Below, in pieces: positions 27,016 to 35,274 of a DNA stretch of 64,000 nt; position 1 is the stretch's first letter, and every line of letters begins with the position of its first letter. The position numbers were made by a program, and so were the translations under genes. The DNA lies in NCBI GenBank assembly GCA_038147195.1, contig JAYQTB010000004.1, forward strand, positions 992,001 to 1,056,000, given 5' to 3'. The notes beneath the pieces were generated by a model. The model was not told the DNA's origin. It saw nothing but the letters and a program-made list of their open reading frames with translations, and made no database searches. The stretch is from Eutrophocola salsuginis (lineage in GTDB: Bacteria > Pseudomonadota > Gammaproteobacteria > Pseudomonadales > Pseudohongiellaceae).

Positions 27016-28200
27016 AGCCTAGTAGCACTTAACACCGCAATATCATCAGGTACCTTTATATCCCGGTGCAAGTTTAAACCGGTTTTCACCTCATTAAAAT
27101 TACCCTTGCACGATCCGATAACGGACAGCAAACGTTCCTCCTTGTCCTGCATGGTCTTGCCCGGAGAGGTGTTCCAGGATGCCGTCAGAGAAAAGGAATA
27201 GGGCGAAATCTGCCGGCAGTTCGATTTTATCGTTGAAATACTCCGCATCCTCAATCAGCCCGATGGGAAAACTGCGTTTTTGCGCTTCTATGAAGTGCGC
27301 CTTACCCTGTGTATACAAAATAGGCAGTGGATGGTGGCCCGCTATGCTATACATAAGTGAATTGTCACTGTCATCGAGGATGCCCATGCAAACGGTGATA
27401 TGCTTGTCGAGGCTGGTGGCGAGCAGATCCCGATTCAGCAGGCCAAGGATATAGGCAGGCGAAAACTCGCTGCGAAACCGACCCTGGATATGTTCCCTGA
27501 GCATTTGCGCGATTCGAAACCTGAGCAGTACAGTGACGAAAGCCGACGATGATCCATGACCGGAGACATCGCCGATGTAAAACAACACCTTGTTACGGGA
27601 AATGGGCTTGTAATCTACCGAATCACCGCTTAGATAGAGCGAGGGGATGACGCGATGGTCAAAATGGAAGCGATTAATGTCCTGGGGCGGTATTGGCAGC
27701 ATGCGCATCTGTACCGCCCTGCCCGCCTGTTGATCGGTTTGGAATATTTCAACACGCTCTTCAAGTTCGCGATTGATTTCTTCGAGGTTTTTCCGGTAAC
27801 GGGTATTTTCTTCAATGAGTCGTGACCGGTTACGGGCATTCTCAATAGAAATACTCAGCATTTCCATGTCATCGAGAGGTTTGAAGAGGTAATCGCTGAC
27901 ACCCAGGCGCATGGCGCGAATGACATCCTCGGTGTTGCCAACATCGGAAAGTATGATGCTGGCTTGGGTGGGGTTCTGGGTAAAAATGGTGGTCAGTGTT
28001 TCAAAGCCTTTCTTGTCCGGCATATTGATATCGCAGATGACGATATTCGGGCAACAGGAGTGGTAGGCATCGATGCCTTCCTCGCTATTGGCAGCAAGAA
28101 CCGCCCGATATCCTTCATTTGAGAGGTAAGCAGCGATACTTTCCCTGACAACGGCATCGTCGTCTATTACCAGAATTACAATATTTGCCCCAGTTTTCAT
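27012..28200 (-). pseudogene. receiver-PP2C (RsbU/HsbR-like) phosphatase gene with a frameshift near 27162
   Basis: The intact reading frame starts at 28200: a receiver domain with the phospho-acceptor in VICDINMPDKKGFE, a coiled linker (residues about 130-165), then a SpoIIE-type PP2C domain with FYIGDVSGHGSSSAF and FLFSDGILEHL. The frame ends early at 27100. In another frame the conserved continuation KTMQDKEERLLSVIG and PDDIAVLSATRL follows and stops at 27012, overlapping the STAS gene start as ATGA. One extra base in the GCCCGG run near 27160-27166 explains it. Restored length is about 395 residues, without the kinase domain of Pseudomonas HsbR. A real mutation and a sequence error cannot be separated here. 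Confidence 0.85.
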
Positions 28201-28288
28201 TGACCTGGTTATCTGACTTGCTTGCGGACTTACTTTTTACTCCCTTCTTCCACGCCCTGCAAGATCGAACCGTTAGAGGAAACTCATT

Positions 28289-28690
28289 TTGCCTACCTTT
28301 AGCACACAAACGCATCGAATTGAGGCAGAGTTAAGCGAATCCGGTCCAGTTTCAGGTTGGACGATGGTGAATGCATACCAAAAGCGTGATTTCGATCGTG
28401 AGAATGTCAACACTGCGGACAAAGTGTACTGCGATTACCAGCATAAGGTCGGCGAGGGTGTCTGCTTGGATCTCAGTGACAGCGGTTTCGGACTACGACT
28501 GTAAGCGGTTTTGCCCACCTGCGAGGAATGTCCGTCAAGTTCTAAGACGACTTGCAGAGCCATAAGTCCTTCCAGGCACTGATCGAGGTAAAGTACATAG
28601 CGCCTATGAAAAATGACCGGTGCCGCGTTGCCACACTGGAAATATTCTTACGCGCTATGACGCTCTATAAATACCTCAGAAATTATCCCA
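28289..28690 (+). pseudogene. degraded PilZ-domain gene
   Basis: The first 71 codons carry the two c-di-GMP motifs of a PilZ domain: RxxxR as KRDFDR and D/NxSxxG as DLSDSG, ending GFGLRL at a stop (28502-28504). The rest of a PilZ barrel continues in another frame (GFAHLRGMSVKF, in-frame TAA at 28543-28545, then ALIEVKYIAPMKND and LYKYLRNY). So one frameshift and one nonsense change are needed to join it. It is divergent from the phosphatase gene and runs into the 3' end of mlaA. End coordinate approximate. Confidence 0.7.
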
Positions 28691-29404
28691 TTCATCGTAT
28701 ATCTGGCCATCAGCGACCAGGTACTCCCGGCGCTGCAGGTAGGCATCACGCACAAACACATACTCATCACCGGTAATCATCGCCTCTGCAGCCATGTAAT
28801 TAAGCCGCGTATCGATATTGTCCACGGTATAGAGAGTAAAGCGGGTCTCGCTGTCACTGATCAAGAACACCGGGTTTAACATGTAGTCGGGAATCATGCC
28901 AATGGTATCCCTAACCGTCGATGTACCCAGGAATGGAAGGACAAGGTAAGCTCCGGAATCCATTCCCCAATAGCCGAGCGTCTGGCCAAAGTCTTCATAG
29001 TTCTTGTACAGTCCCATTCCTGACGCTACGTCGATTAAACCGGCAATACCTATAGTGGTATTTAGGGCGAATCGACCGGAATCGTGCATGGCATTGCCGA
29101 TTTTAAGCTGCAACAGATCATTGACCACGACATTGATGTCATCAAGATTATTGAAAAAATTTGACACACAGCGCTTAGCGAATTCAGGCATGAAAAAGTC
29201 ATAAGATTTCGCGACTGGTTTGATCACCACTGCATCCAGCGCCTCATCGAAATCGTAGATACTACGATTAATAGTGATGAACGGGTCAATGTCTTTATTT
29301 TTGGAATAGCTTTGTGCCAAGGCAGCCACCGGCAGCCAGCTCAGCACTGCTGTAAGCAAGATGCAGACTGTGTTGAGAAATTTTTGCAAAAGTATACGTT
29401 CCAT
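28676..29404 (-). CDS. mlaA: MlaA/VacJ-family outer-membrane lipid asymmetry protein, no lipobox
   Basis: 242 residues from ATG 29404 (an in-frame TTG at 29452 is a weaker alternative). MlaA features are clear: DPFITINRSIYDFDEALD, SNFFNNLDDINVVVNDLLQ, DFGQTLGYWGMDSGAYLVLPFLG and STVRDTIG. MlaA removes phospholipid from the outer leaflet and passes it to MlaC. The signal peptide ends LPVAALAQ, a signal peptidase I site, and no lipobox Cys is present, whereas E. coli MlaA is a lipoprotein. No other mla gene is in the window. Confidence 0.92.
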   Translation of the reverse strand: MERILLQKFLNTVCILLTAVLSWLPVAALAQSYSKNKDIDPFITINRSIYDFDEALDAVVIKPVAKSYDFFMPEFAKRCVSNFFNNLDDINVVVNDLLQLKIGNAMHDSGRFALNTTIGIAGLIDVASGMGLYKNYEDFGQTLGYWGMDSGAYLVLPFLGTSTVRDTIGMIPDYMLNPVFLISDSETRFTLYTVDNIDTRLNYMAAEAMITGDEYVFVRDAYLQRREYLVADGQIYDEWDNF

Positions 29405-29482
29405 CACGAGGTATTTTACAAAAACAATTGCAAGAAAGCGTGCGCTGTTCAAAAAGAATGGTAATAATTCACTGGCTTTCGC

Positions 29483-32400
29483 TCAAGTAATATCCTGCCA
29501 GGCTTTTTCCAGGCGTTTCTCAGATACCGGGTAACGTGTTCCCAGGGCCTGAGCAAATAATGATACCCGAAGTTCTTCAAGCATCCAGCGAAACGATTCC
29601 AGTGCTTCACTACTCTTGTGCTGGTTTTGGAACAACTGACACTTTTCCTGGTAACGCTGCCACCATACCTGCATCAGGTTGCTCCACTGGCTGTCTTTGA
29701 CACGCTGGCGTGGATATTTTTCTAGGCGCTGCTCGATGGCCTGAAAATAGCGAGGGTATTCCCTGAGTTGTTCCACGGATGTCTGAGCCAGGAAACCTTC
29801 ATGGACCAGTGCATCGACCTGGGCGCTAACATCCTGTTGTAGGATCAAATCGGCAGGTGCGTTGATTTTTTTCAGCTCCTTGATGATTCCCGCATGACTG
29901 GACAGTATCCTGTAAAGCAACGACTCGAGTTTCTCGGATGTCTCGATCAGCCTGGCCCGTCCTTCTTCGTAGATAAAGTCGAAATCTGCACGGCTAGCCG
30001 GTAGGCAATCAAAAAGACGAAACGCCGATTGATAGCAGCCCATGATGAGGTCCTCAGCCAGGGCATCACGCCCCCCGAAGGGTTTCATGGCCGGCAACCT
30101 GGTTGCATCCTGTAGCAGGTTTTTCTGCAGGTGCTTGTGCAACTGCCGATTACGCAAAATGTACAGCCGGACAACGCCGGCACGAGTATTCAGTTTGGCT
30201 TTGTAGGGTGAGTCCAGCAACCTCAAGGCCACGCTGTCACCTTCATCTACAAGCGCCGGCCAGGATTTAAGTTTCAGGCTACCGTGGATGAGAGTCTGCT
30301 CATACTCAAGCCGGTCGAAAGTCCAGTCAGTCAACCGGGTCTGCTCGACCGTGGATTGTGACAACTGCGCCATGGCTTTTTGCGACGCAGCGGCGAACTG
30401 TTGTTTCAGTGCCGCCAACTCCCTGCCCTCGCCGAGTCGCCTGCCGCTGTCATCGATAACGTTGATCCGCATCCTCAGGTGATCTGGCAGTGCGAAGTCA
30501 TTCCAGTTGTCCAGGGGAATCGCCCTCCCGGTAAGCCTCTGCAATTGGTGCGCAAGGACAGATTTGAGGTCACCATCGCCCCGCCTGATGGCAGGCAGCA
30601 GCCGGTCTACGTAATCCGGCACGGGAACGAAATGCTTGCGCAGGGGTTTGGGCAGCGCTTTTAGCAGGACTATGCATTTTTCCCGAAGCATTCCGGGAAC
30701 CAGCCAGTCCAGCTCTTCCTCCTGTAATTGCATCAGCGCCGACACCGGCACGTTGACCGACACACCGTCCGCGGATTGTCCGGGTTCAAACTGGTAATCG
30801 AGGTCGAGCGTCAGGTGGCCTGCCGAAATCTGGTCCGGGAAGTCCTCGAGCCGGGGCACATCGGTGCCCTGCCTGACCAGGTCTTCCCGGCTGAACTGGA
30901 GCCTGGCCGCCTGCGCCGGTTTCAATTTGCAATACCAGCGTTCCAGGCTGGCCTGGTCGTTGACCTCGGCCGGGATCAGCTGGTCATACAGCCGGTACAG
31001 ATCCTCGTCCCGAACCAGGATGTCCTTGCGTCGTGTCCTATCCTCCAGGTTTTCGATTTCGCGACACAGCTCGGTGTTATGGCGGTAGAACGCCAGGGTT
31101 GTATTGACCTCGGAAGCAACCAGGCCTTCCCGAATAAATATCTCGCGACTGGCGACGGGATCAATCTTGCTGTAGGGCACCTTGCGGTTTTCCACCAGGA
31201 CCAGGCCATACAGTGTCACTTTCTCTGAAGCCATTACCCTGCCCGGCCGTTTTTCCCAGTGAGGCTCGGCATACTGGTATTTCAGAAGGTATCCTGCCTG
31301 TTTCTCGATCCAGGCCGGTTCGATACGCGCATTCATGCGGGCATAAAGTTGCGTGGTCTCCACCAGTTCCGCCGCCAGAATCCACGGAAATTTCTTGCCG
31401 TGCAGGTTGGAACCGGGAAACACTCGGAACTTGCGGTTGCGGGCACCCAGGTAGGTATTTTCATCCAGCCGGTTCGCCACGTTGCTCACCAGGCCGGACA
31501 GCAGTGCCTGGTGTACCTGCTCGTAGCTGGCTGGTTGTGTATTTTCACTGAGCTTCAGTTCATGTGAGGCCAAGTGCAATTGGCGATGCACATCGCGCCA
31601 CTCCCCCATGCGCAGGTAGGACAGGAACTGCTGGTGACAGAACTTGACTAGGCGGTTGCGAGTCAGTTCTTGGCGCCGGGCATCGAAAAATTCCCACAGC
31701 GCCGTCCATGACAGGAAGTCCGATTCAGGATGATGGTAGCGGGCATGGGCTTCATCGGCAGCCTGTTGCTTGTCTAGCGGCCGCTCGCGCGGGTCCTGGA
31801 TACTCAGGGCACTGATAATGATGAGGATTTCGTGCAGGCAATCGAATTCGGCGCCTGCAAGCAGGATGCGCGCCAGGCGCGGATCGACTGGAAACCTGGC
31901 CATCTGACTGCCGCGCTGTTTTATCTGACCTGCCTGGGTGACGGCACCAAGTTCCTCGAGTAAGCGAAAGCCGTCGCGCACAGCATTGCTGTCCGGCGGC
32001 TCGACAAAGGGAAAGGTGGCGATATCGCCCAGTTTGAGTACAAGCATCTGCAGGATGACCGAAGCCAGATTGGTTCTAGTAATCTCGGTATCGGTGAAAG
32101 CCGGCCTGTTGTCGAAATCCTCTTTACTGTAAAGGCGTATGCAGCTACCGGGACACAACCTGCCGCAACGGCCGGCGCGCTGGTTGGCGCTGGCTTGGGA
32201 GACAGGCTCGATGGGCAGGCGCTGTATCTTGCTGCGGACACTGTAGCGACTGATACGCGCAAGACCAGGGTCGATCACGTACCCTATGTCCGGCACCGTC
32301 AGCGAGGTTTCTGCCACGTTGGTGGCCAGAACCACCCGCTGTCTGCTGTGGCTCTGGAACACACGGTTCTGCTCCCGGTTGCTCAGGCGCGCATATAAAG

Positions 32401-33370
32401 GAAGCACGTCCAGGTCTAGGGACTTGTCCCGGCGAATGGCATCGGCGGCGTCGCGAATTTCCTTTTCGCCGCTCAGAAATACCAGAATGTCACGGTGCGG
32501 AATGGGTTTCTTCCGGTCCAGAGTGCGAATTTCCTGAATCGCCCTGATGACCTGGTCATTCAGGTTGTCGTCGCCGGTATCTTGGGGCGGCCTGTACAAC
32601 AGTGTCACCGGATAAGTCCTACCGGAAACCTCGATGATTGGCGCATCATCGAAATGGGCAGAGAATTTCTCAACGTCGATGGTGGCCGACGTAATGATAA
32701 GTTTCAGGTCTTTGCGCCGGGGCAGCAGCCGTTTCAAGTAACCGAGCAAGAAATCGATGTTGAGACTGCGCTCATGCGCCTCGTCGATGATGATCGTGTC
32801 GTACTTGTTGAGAAAGGGATCATCCCGGGTTTCCGACAGCAGGATGCCGTCAGTCATCAACTTGATATAGGTATTCTCATCAGTGTAGTCCTGGAAACGG
32901 ACCTGGTAGGCGACGGCACTGGTATTCACCACGCCCAGTTCCTCGCCGATACGGCTGCAGACACTGCGAGCCGCCAGGCGTCGGGGTTGCGTATGCCCGA
33001 TCATGCCATGGATCCCCCGCCCCAGGTCGAGACAGATCTTGGGCAGCTGCGTAGTCTTGCCTGAACCGGTCTCCCCGGCCACGATCACCACCTGATTTTC
33101 GGTCAGTGCCCGCTTGATGTCTTCCACCTTGCCGGCCAGGGGCAATTCGGGCGGATAGGAAATTGCTGGTACTGCCTGGCGCCGACGTTCTACCGACGCG
33201 GCTGATTCCGCGATCTTAGCTCCCAGGACCTCCAGACGTTTGTCGGCCTCGCTGCCCGATTGGCGCTTGAGGGCGTGCAACTGCCGGCGAAAGGCATACT
33301 GGTCCCTGGCCAGGCAAGTGCTGGTCAACTTTAGCAATTGAGAAATGGAAGCAGGCACGGCGGGCGTCAA
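29483..33370 (-). CDS. hrpA: ATP-dependent RNA helicase HrpA
   Basis: 1295 residues, the size of HrpA. DExH motor: Walker A GETGSGKTTQLPK, DEAH in IIDEAHERSLN, SAT in ITSATID, and motif VI QRAGRCGR. Then helicase-associated HA2, OB-fold and the long DUF3418 C-terminal region typical of HrpA. It acts on mRNA and on stalled ribosomes in E. coli. Stands alone; a minus-strand terminator at 33417-33451 separates it from the decayed genes upstream. Confidence 0.97.
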   Translation of the reverse strand: MTPAVPASISQLLKLTSTCLARDQYAFRRQLHALKRQSGSEADKRLEVLGAKIAESAASVERRRQAVPAISYPPELPLAGKVEDIKRALTENQVVIVAGETGSGKTTQLPKICLDLGRGIHGMIGHTQPRRLAARSVCSRIGEELGVVNTSAVAYQVRFQDYTDENTYIKLMTDGILLSETRDDPFLNKYDTIIIDEAHERSLNIDFLLGYLKRLLPRRKDLKLIITSATIDVEKFSAHFDDAPIIEVSGRTYPVTLLYRPPQDTGDDNLNDQVIRAIQEIRTLDRKKPIPHRDILVFLSGEKEIRDAADAIRRDKSLDLDVLPLYARLSNREQNRVFQSHSRQRVVLATNVAETSLTVPDIGYVIDPGLARISRYSVRSKIQRLPIEPVSQASANQRAGRCGRLCPGSCIRLYSKEDFDNRPAFTDTEITRTNLASVILQMLVLKLGDIATFPFVEPPDSNAVRDGFRLLEELGAVTQAGQIKQRGSQMARFPVDPRLARILLAGAEFDCLHEILIIISALSIQDPRERPLDKQQAADEAHARYHHPESDFLSWTALWEFFDARRQELTRNRLVKFCHQQFLSYLRMGEWRDVHRQLHLASHELKLSENTQPASYEQVHQALLSGLVSNVANRLDENTYLGARNRKFRVFPGSNLHGKKFPWILAAELVETTQLYARMNARIEPAWIEKQAGYLLKYQYAEPHWEKRPGRVMASEKVTLYGLVLVENRKVPYSKIDPVASREIFIREGLVASEVNTTLAFYRHNTELCREIENLEDRTRRKDILVRDEDLYRLYDQLIPAEVNDQASLERWYCKLKPAQAARLQFSREDLVRQGTDVPRLEDFPDQISAGHLTLDLDYQFEPGQSADGVSVNVPVSALMQLQEEELDWLVPGMLREKCIVLLKALPKPLRKHFVPVPDYVDRLLPAIRRGDGDLKSVLAHQLQRLTGRAIPLDNWNDFALPDHLRMRINVIDDSGRRLGEGRELAALKQQFAAASQKAMAQLSQSTVEQTRLTDWTFDRLEYEQTLIHGSLKLKSWPALVDEGDSVALRLLDSPYKAKLNTRAGVVRLYILRNRQLHKHLQKNLLQDATRLPAMKPFGGRDALAEDLIMGCYQSAFRLFDCLPASRADFDFIYEEGRARLIETSEKLESLLYRILSSHAGIIKELKKINAPADLILQQDVSAQVDALVHEGFLAQTSVEQLREYPRYFQAIEQRLEKYPRQRVKDSQWSNLMQVWWQRYQEKCQLFQNQHKSSEALESFRWMLEELRVSLFAQALGTRYPVSEKRLEKAWQDIT

Positions 33371-33416
33371 TCAAAAAGCGGTATTATACTCGCTTTGCTG
33401 GCTCAACCCCGTACGC

Positions 33417-33451
33417 AAAAAAATGGCGCCATGATCTTTTTATGACGCCAT
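33417..33451 (-). terminator. rho-independent terminator after the RND relic
   Basis: ATGGCGCCAT (33423-33432) pairs with ATGACGCCAT (33442-33451) with one mismatch. On the minus strand the stem is followed by seven T. It sits just downstream of the relic's stop at 33535, so it is the surviving terminator of the dead pump gene and shields hrpA. Confidence 0.7.
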
Positions 33452-33534
33452 CCAAGCGAGGAGCATCAGGCCGCTTCATCATGGCCTGCTACACTAACTG
33501 ATGCTTTTCGGTGTACCAGGCGTCCGACCAGCTC

Positions 33535-33945
33535 CTAGAAATCGGCCAACATTAGGTACAGGATCGGCACCAGCAGCAAGGTAAACGTGCTGGCGAACAA
33601 TACAGCGAAGGCGACACCACAGTCGGGATCAGGAACTGCACCTGCACTCTGGTTTCCTCCATCAGTGGCAACAAGCCGACAAATGTGGTGAACGATCTCA
33701 GGAAGATGAAACGGAAGCGTTCCTCCGCCGACTTCTCTAGCGCCTTGATCGCGGTATAACCCTGGTCACGCAGTTTGTTGATGTAGTCTCACAGTCCCTG
33801 CTTGTCGTTAATGACCACACCGGTGGCCGCCACCATACCCAGGATGGAGTATATGCAGAGATCCAGCCCCAGCAGCAGGTGACCGACAATGGCCCCATGT
33901 AGCCAGACGGAATGGCGGTCATAATGATCACCGGCTGGCTTTAGG
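33535..33945 (-). pseudogene. remnant of RND-family efflux permease (C-terminal part)
   Basis: Translated in shifting minus-strand frames, this stretch gives the end of an AcrB-type permease: PVIIMTAIPSGYMG, GHLLLGLDLCIYSILGMVAA, TGVVINDKQGL, DYINKLRDQGYTA, FTTFVGLLPLMEET and LFASTFTLLLVPILYL, ending in TAG at 33535-33537. At least one in-frame stop (after NDKQGL) and several frameshifts break it, and the N-terminal two thirds are missing. RND pumps export drugs or metals with periplasmic adaptor and TolC partners; none is nearby. Upstream limit approximate. Confidence 0.8.
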
Positions 33946-33981
33946 ACGGAACGCGATCGCCAACAGGAAGAAGATGGCTAA

Positions 33982-34140
33982 GATGCGGTTGCGCATCAGG
34001 GAATTCAGGAATACGAAAAGGATATTTTGCGTGAGGCACCTAAACAGTGCCAGTTCAACCAGCGCAAAACGGCGAAGCTGCTTGACTTAAATTACGACCA
34101 GTTTCACGGTTACCTGCGCAACTACGGCCTGAATACCTAG
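33982..34140 (+). pseudogene. 3' remnant of a PspF/NtrC-type sigma-54 activator (Fis-type HTH)
   Basis: After an in-frame TAA (33979-33981) the plus strand reads IQEYEKDILREAPKQ, FNQRKTAKLLDLNYDQFHGY and LRNYGL, then TAG at 34138-34140. This is the Fis-type helix-turn-helix that ends PspF-like bacterial enhancer-binding proteins (pattern FNQRxxAxxLGLxYxQxR). The AAA+ part is absent. It abuts the RND relic, opposite strand, so two genes have been deleted or eroded into each other here. Confidence 0.65.
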
Positions 34141-34158
34141 GTCTCCTGCCCCCCCTTC

Positions 34159-34512
34159 CTAGATGACATTCATGAGCTGGCGCCGTCGTCGGATGCGGTA
34201 GATGACACTCAGTATGATCGTGACAATGACGCCCGTGAGCATAGCCATCACCAGTGGTATCAGGGCACGGATGCTGGTGGTTGCATCAATGGTGACCAAG
34301 TCAAGCATGAAGATGATGACGGCAGGTGCCAGGAGCTCCTCTTCCGGCAAAACGTACCATGGCGTGAAAATGATGGCTAACAACAGGCACTGAAGCAGGT
34401 AGGCCAGTTCACGCCATAACATGGGCTTCAAGACCTTCCAGCTTATCACGCTGAAGGCTATGCCGGTGACCAGGTAGACCCCCCAGGCGCTGTAATATTC
34501 ACCGGGTTCCAT
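34159..34512 (-). CDS. hypothetical inner-membrane protein, four helices
   Basis: 117 residues with four hydrophobic segments (about residues 8-27, 34-55, 60-75, 83-105) and a basic RIRRRRQ tail, suggesting the C-terminus is cytoplasmic. I do not recognise the family. It follows ycgN by 8 bp on the same strand and is probably the last gene of rnd-ycgL-ycgN. No charged active-site motif is seen. A structural or assembly role cannot be told. Confidence 0.7.
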   Translation of the reverse strand: MEPGEYYSAWGVYLVTGIAFSVISWKVLKPMLWRELAYLLQCLLLAIIFTPWYVLPEEELLAPAVIIFMLDLVTIDATTSIRALIPLVMAMLTGVIVTIILSVIYRIRRRRQLMNVI

Positions 34513-34520
34513 AACAGCCG

Positions 34521-34982
34521 TCAGTCCGCCCAGTCAATGAGATAATCCTCGTACGCATCCACGTGCACGAATTTCTCCGAGATCACCTTGCCGGTGATCG
34601 TGTTGTCGGTGGCAATAATGTCATCCCTGCTGCCGGTTAGCAAAGGATGCCAGTCCGGCAGCGGCTTGCCCTCTTTTACCAGGCGATAGGCGCAGGTGCC
34701 AGGTGCCCAGTCAAGGTCTTCCATAGTGTCTGGCGTTAGCACCAAGCAATCGGGCACAAGGGTCTTGCGCTTGCGGTAGACGGTGCAACGACATTTGTTC
34801 TGATCGAGATGCTGGCAGACCACACTGGTATAGAACACCTCGCGAGTATACATGTCTTCTAGTTTGTGCAGGCAGCATTTTGCGCAGCCATCGCACAATG
34901 ACTCCCATTCCCTGCGCGTCATCTCGGTGAGGGATTTTGTTTCCCAGAACGGTTTTGTTTTGGACTTCGCCATGACAACCAT
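34521..34982 (-). CDS. ycgN: YcgN-type cysteine-cluster protein (UPF0260)
   Basis: 153 residues. The Cys-rich core CDGCAKCCLHKL (about residues 29-40) and a later CQHLDQNKCRCTVY and CAYRL are diagnostic of the YcgN/YkgJ metal-cluster family. An AGGA ribosome site precedes the ATG at 34982; a second ATG at 34973 is possible. Function unknown, presumed Zn or Fe-S binding. The order rnd-ycgL-ycgN is conserved in gammaproteobacteria. Confidence 0.92.
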   Translation of the reverse strand: MVVMAKSKTKPFWETKSLTEMTRREWESLCDGCAKCCLHKLEDMYTREVFYTSVVCQHLDQNKCRCTVYRKRKTLVPDCLVLTPDTMEDLDWAPGTCAYRLVKEGKPLPDWHPLLTGSRDDIIATDNTITGKVISEKFVHVDAYEDYLIDWAD

Positions 34983-34993
34983 CAGTTTATTTC

Positions 34994-35272
34994 CTAGTCA
35001 CCGTCGAACAGCACCTGCCCGCCAATCTCCGGCGGCAACTGCAGGTAGTAGCCTTTTTCATTAATATCCTTCAGTACGTTTTCGGCCCTGGCGCGTGCCA
35101 GTTTTTTATCGGGCCCGATCATGATCGTCATGACCTCTCTGAGTTCGCCCATACGCTTTTGCAGGTCGCTGGGAATATTCGCCTTTCCTGCCTGCCAGGG
35201 CACGTAGACGTAGAGTTCAGGTTCGCGCTTGCCCTTGAAAATGGTGCAGCAGATGGTGTCAGTGTCTGCCAT
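34994..35272 (-). CDS. ycgL: YcgL domain-containing protein
   Basis: 92 residues from ATG 35272; the open frame upstream lies inside rnd and is not coding for this family. Motifs: CTIFKGKREPELYVYV, LARARAENVLKDINEKGYYLQLPP. The YcgL fold is known but its function is not; in Pseudomonas this protein has been linked to RNase D-associated RNA decay. It starts 2 bp after the rnd stop. Confidence 0.92.
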   Translation of the reverse strand: MADTDTICCTIFKGKREPELYVYVPWQAGKANIPSDLQKRMGELREVMTIMIGPDKKLARARAENVLKDINEKGYYLQLPPEIGGQVLFDGD

Positions 35273-35274
35273 GT

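Noticed and set aside
28552..28776. A separate 74-codon gene starting with TTG
   Set aside because: It is better read as the displaced second half of the broken PilZ gene, and its tail is antisense to mlaA.
33946..34050. Minus-strand hydrophobic frame (ILFVFLNSLMRNRILAIFFLLAI) as more of the RND relic
   Set aside because: The plus-strand Fis-type HTH there fits its family better; the hydrophobic frame is probably its shadow.
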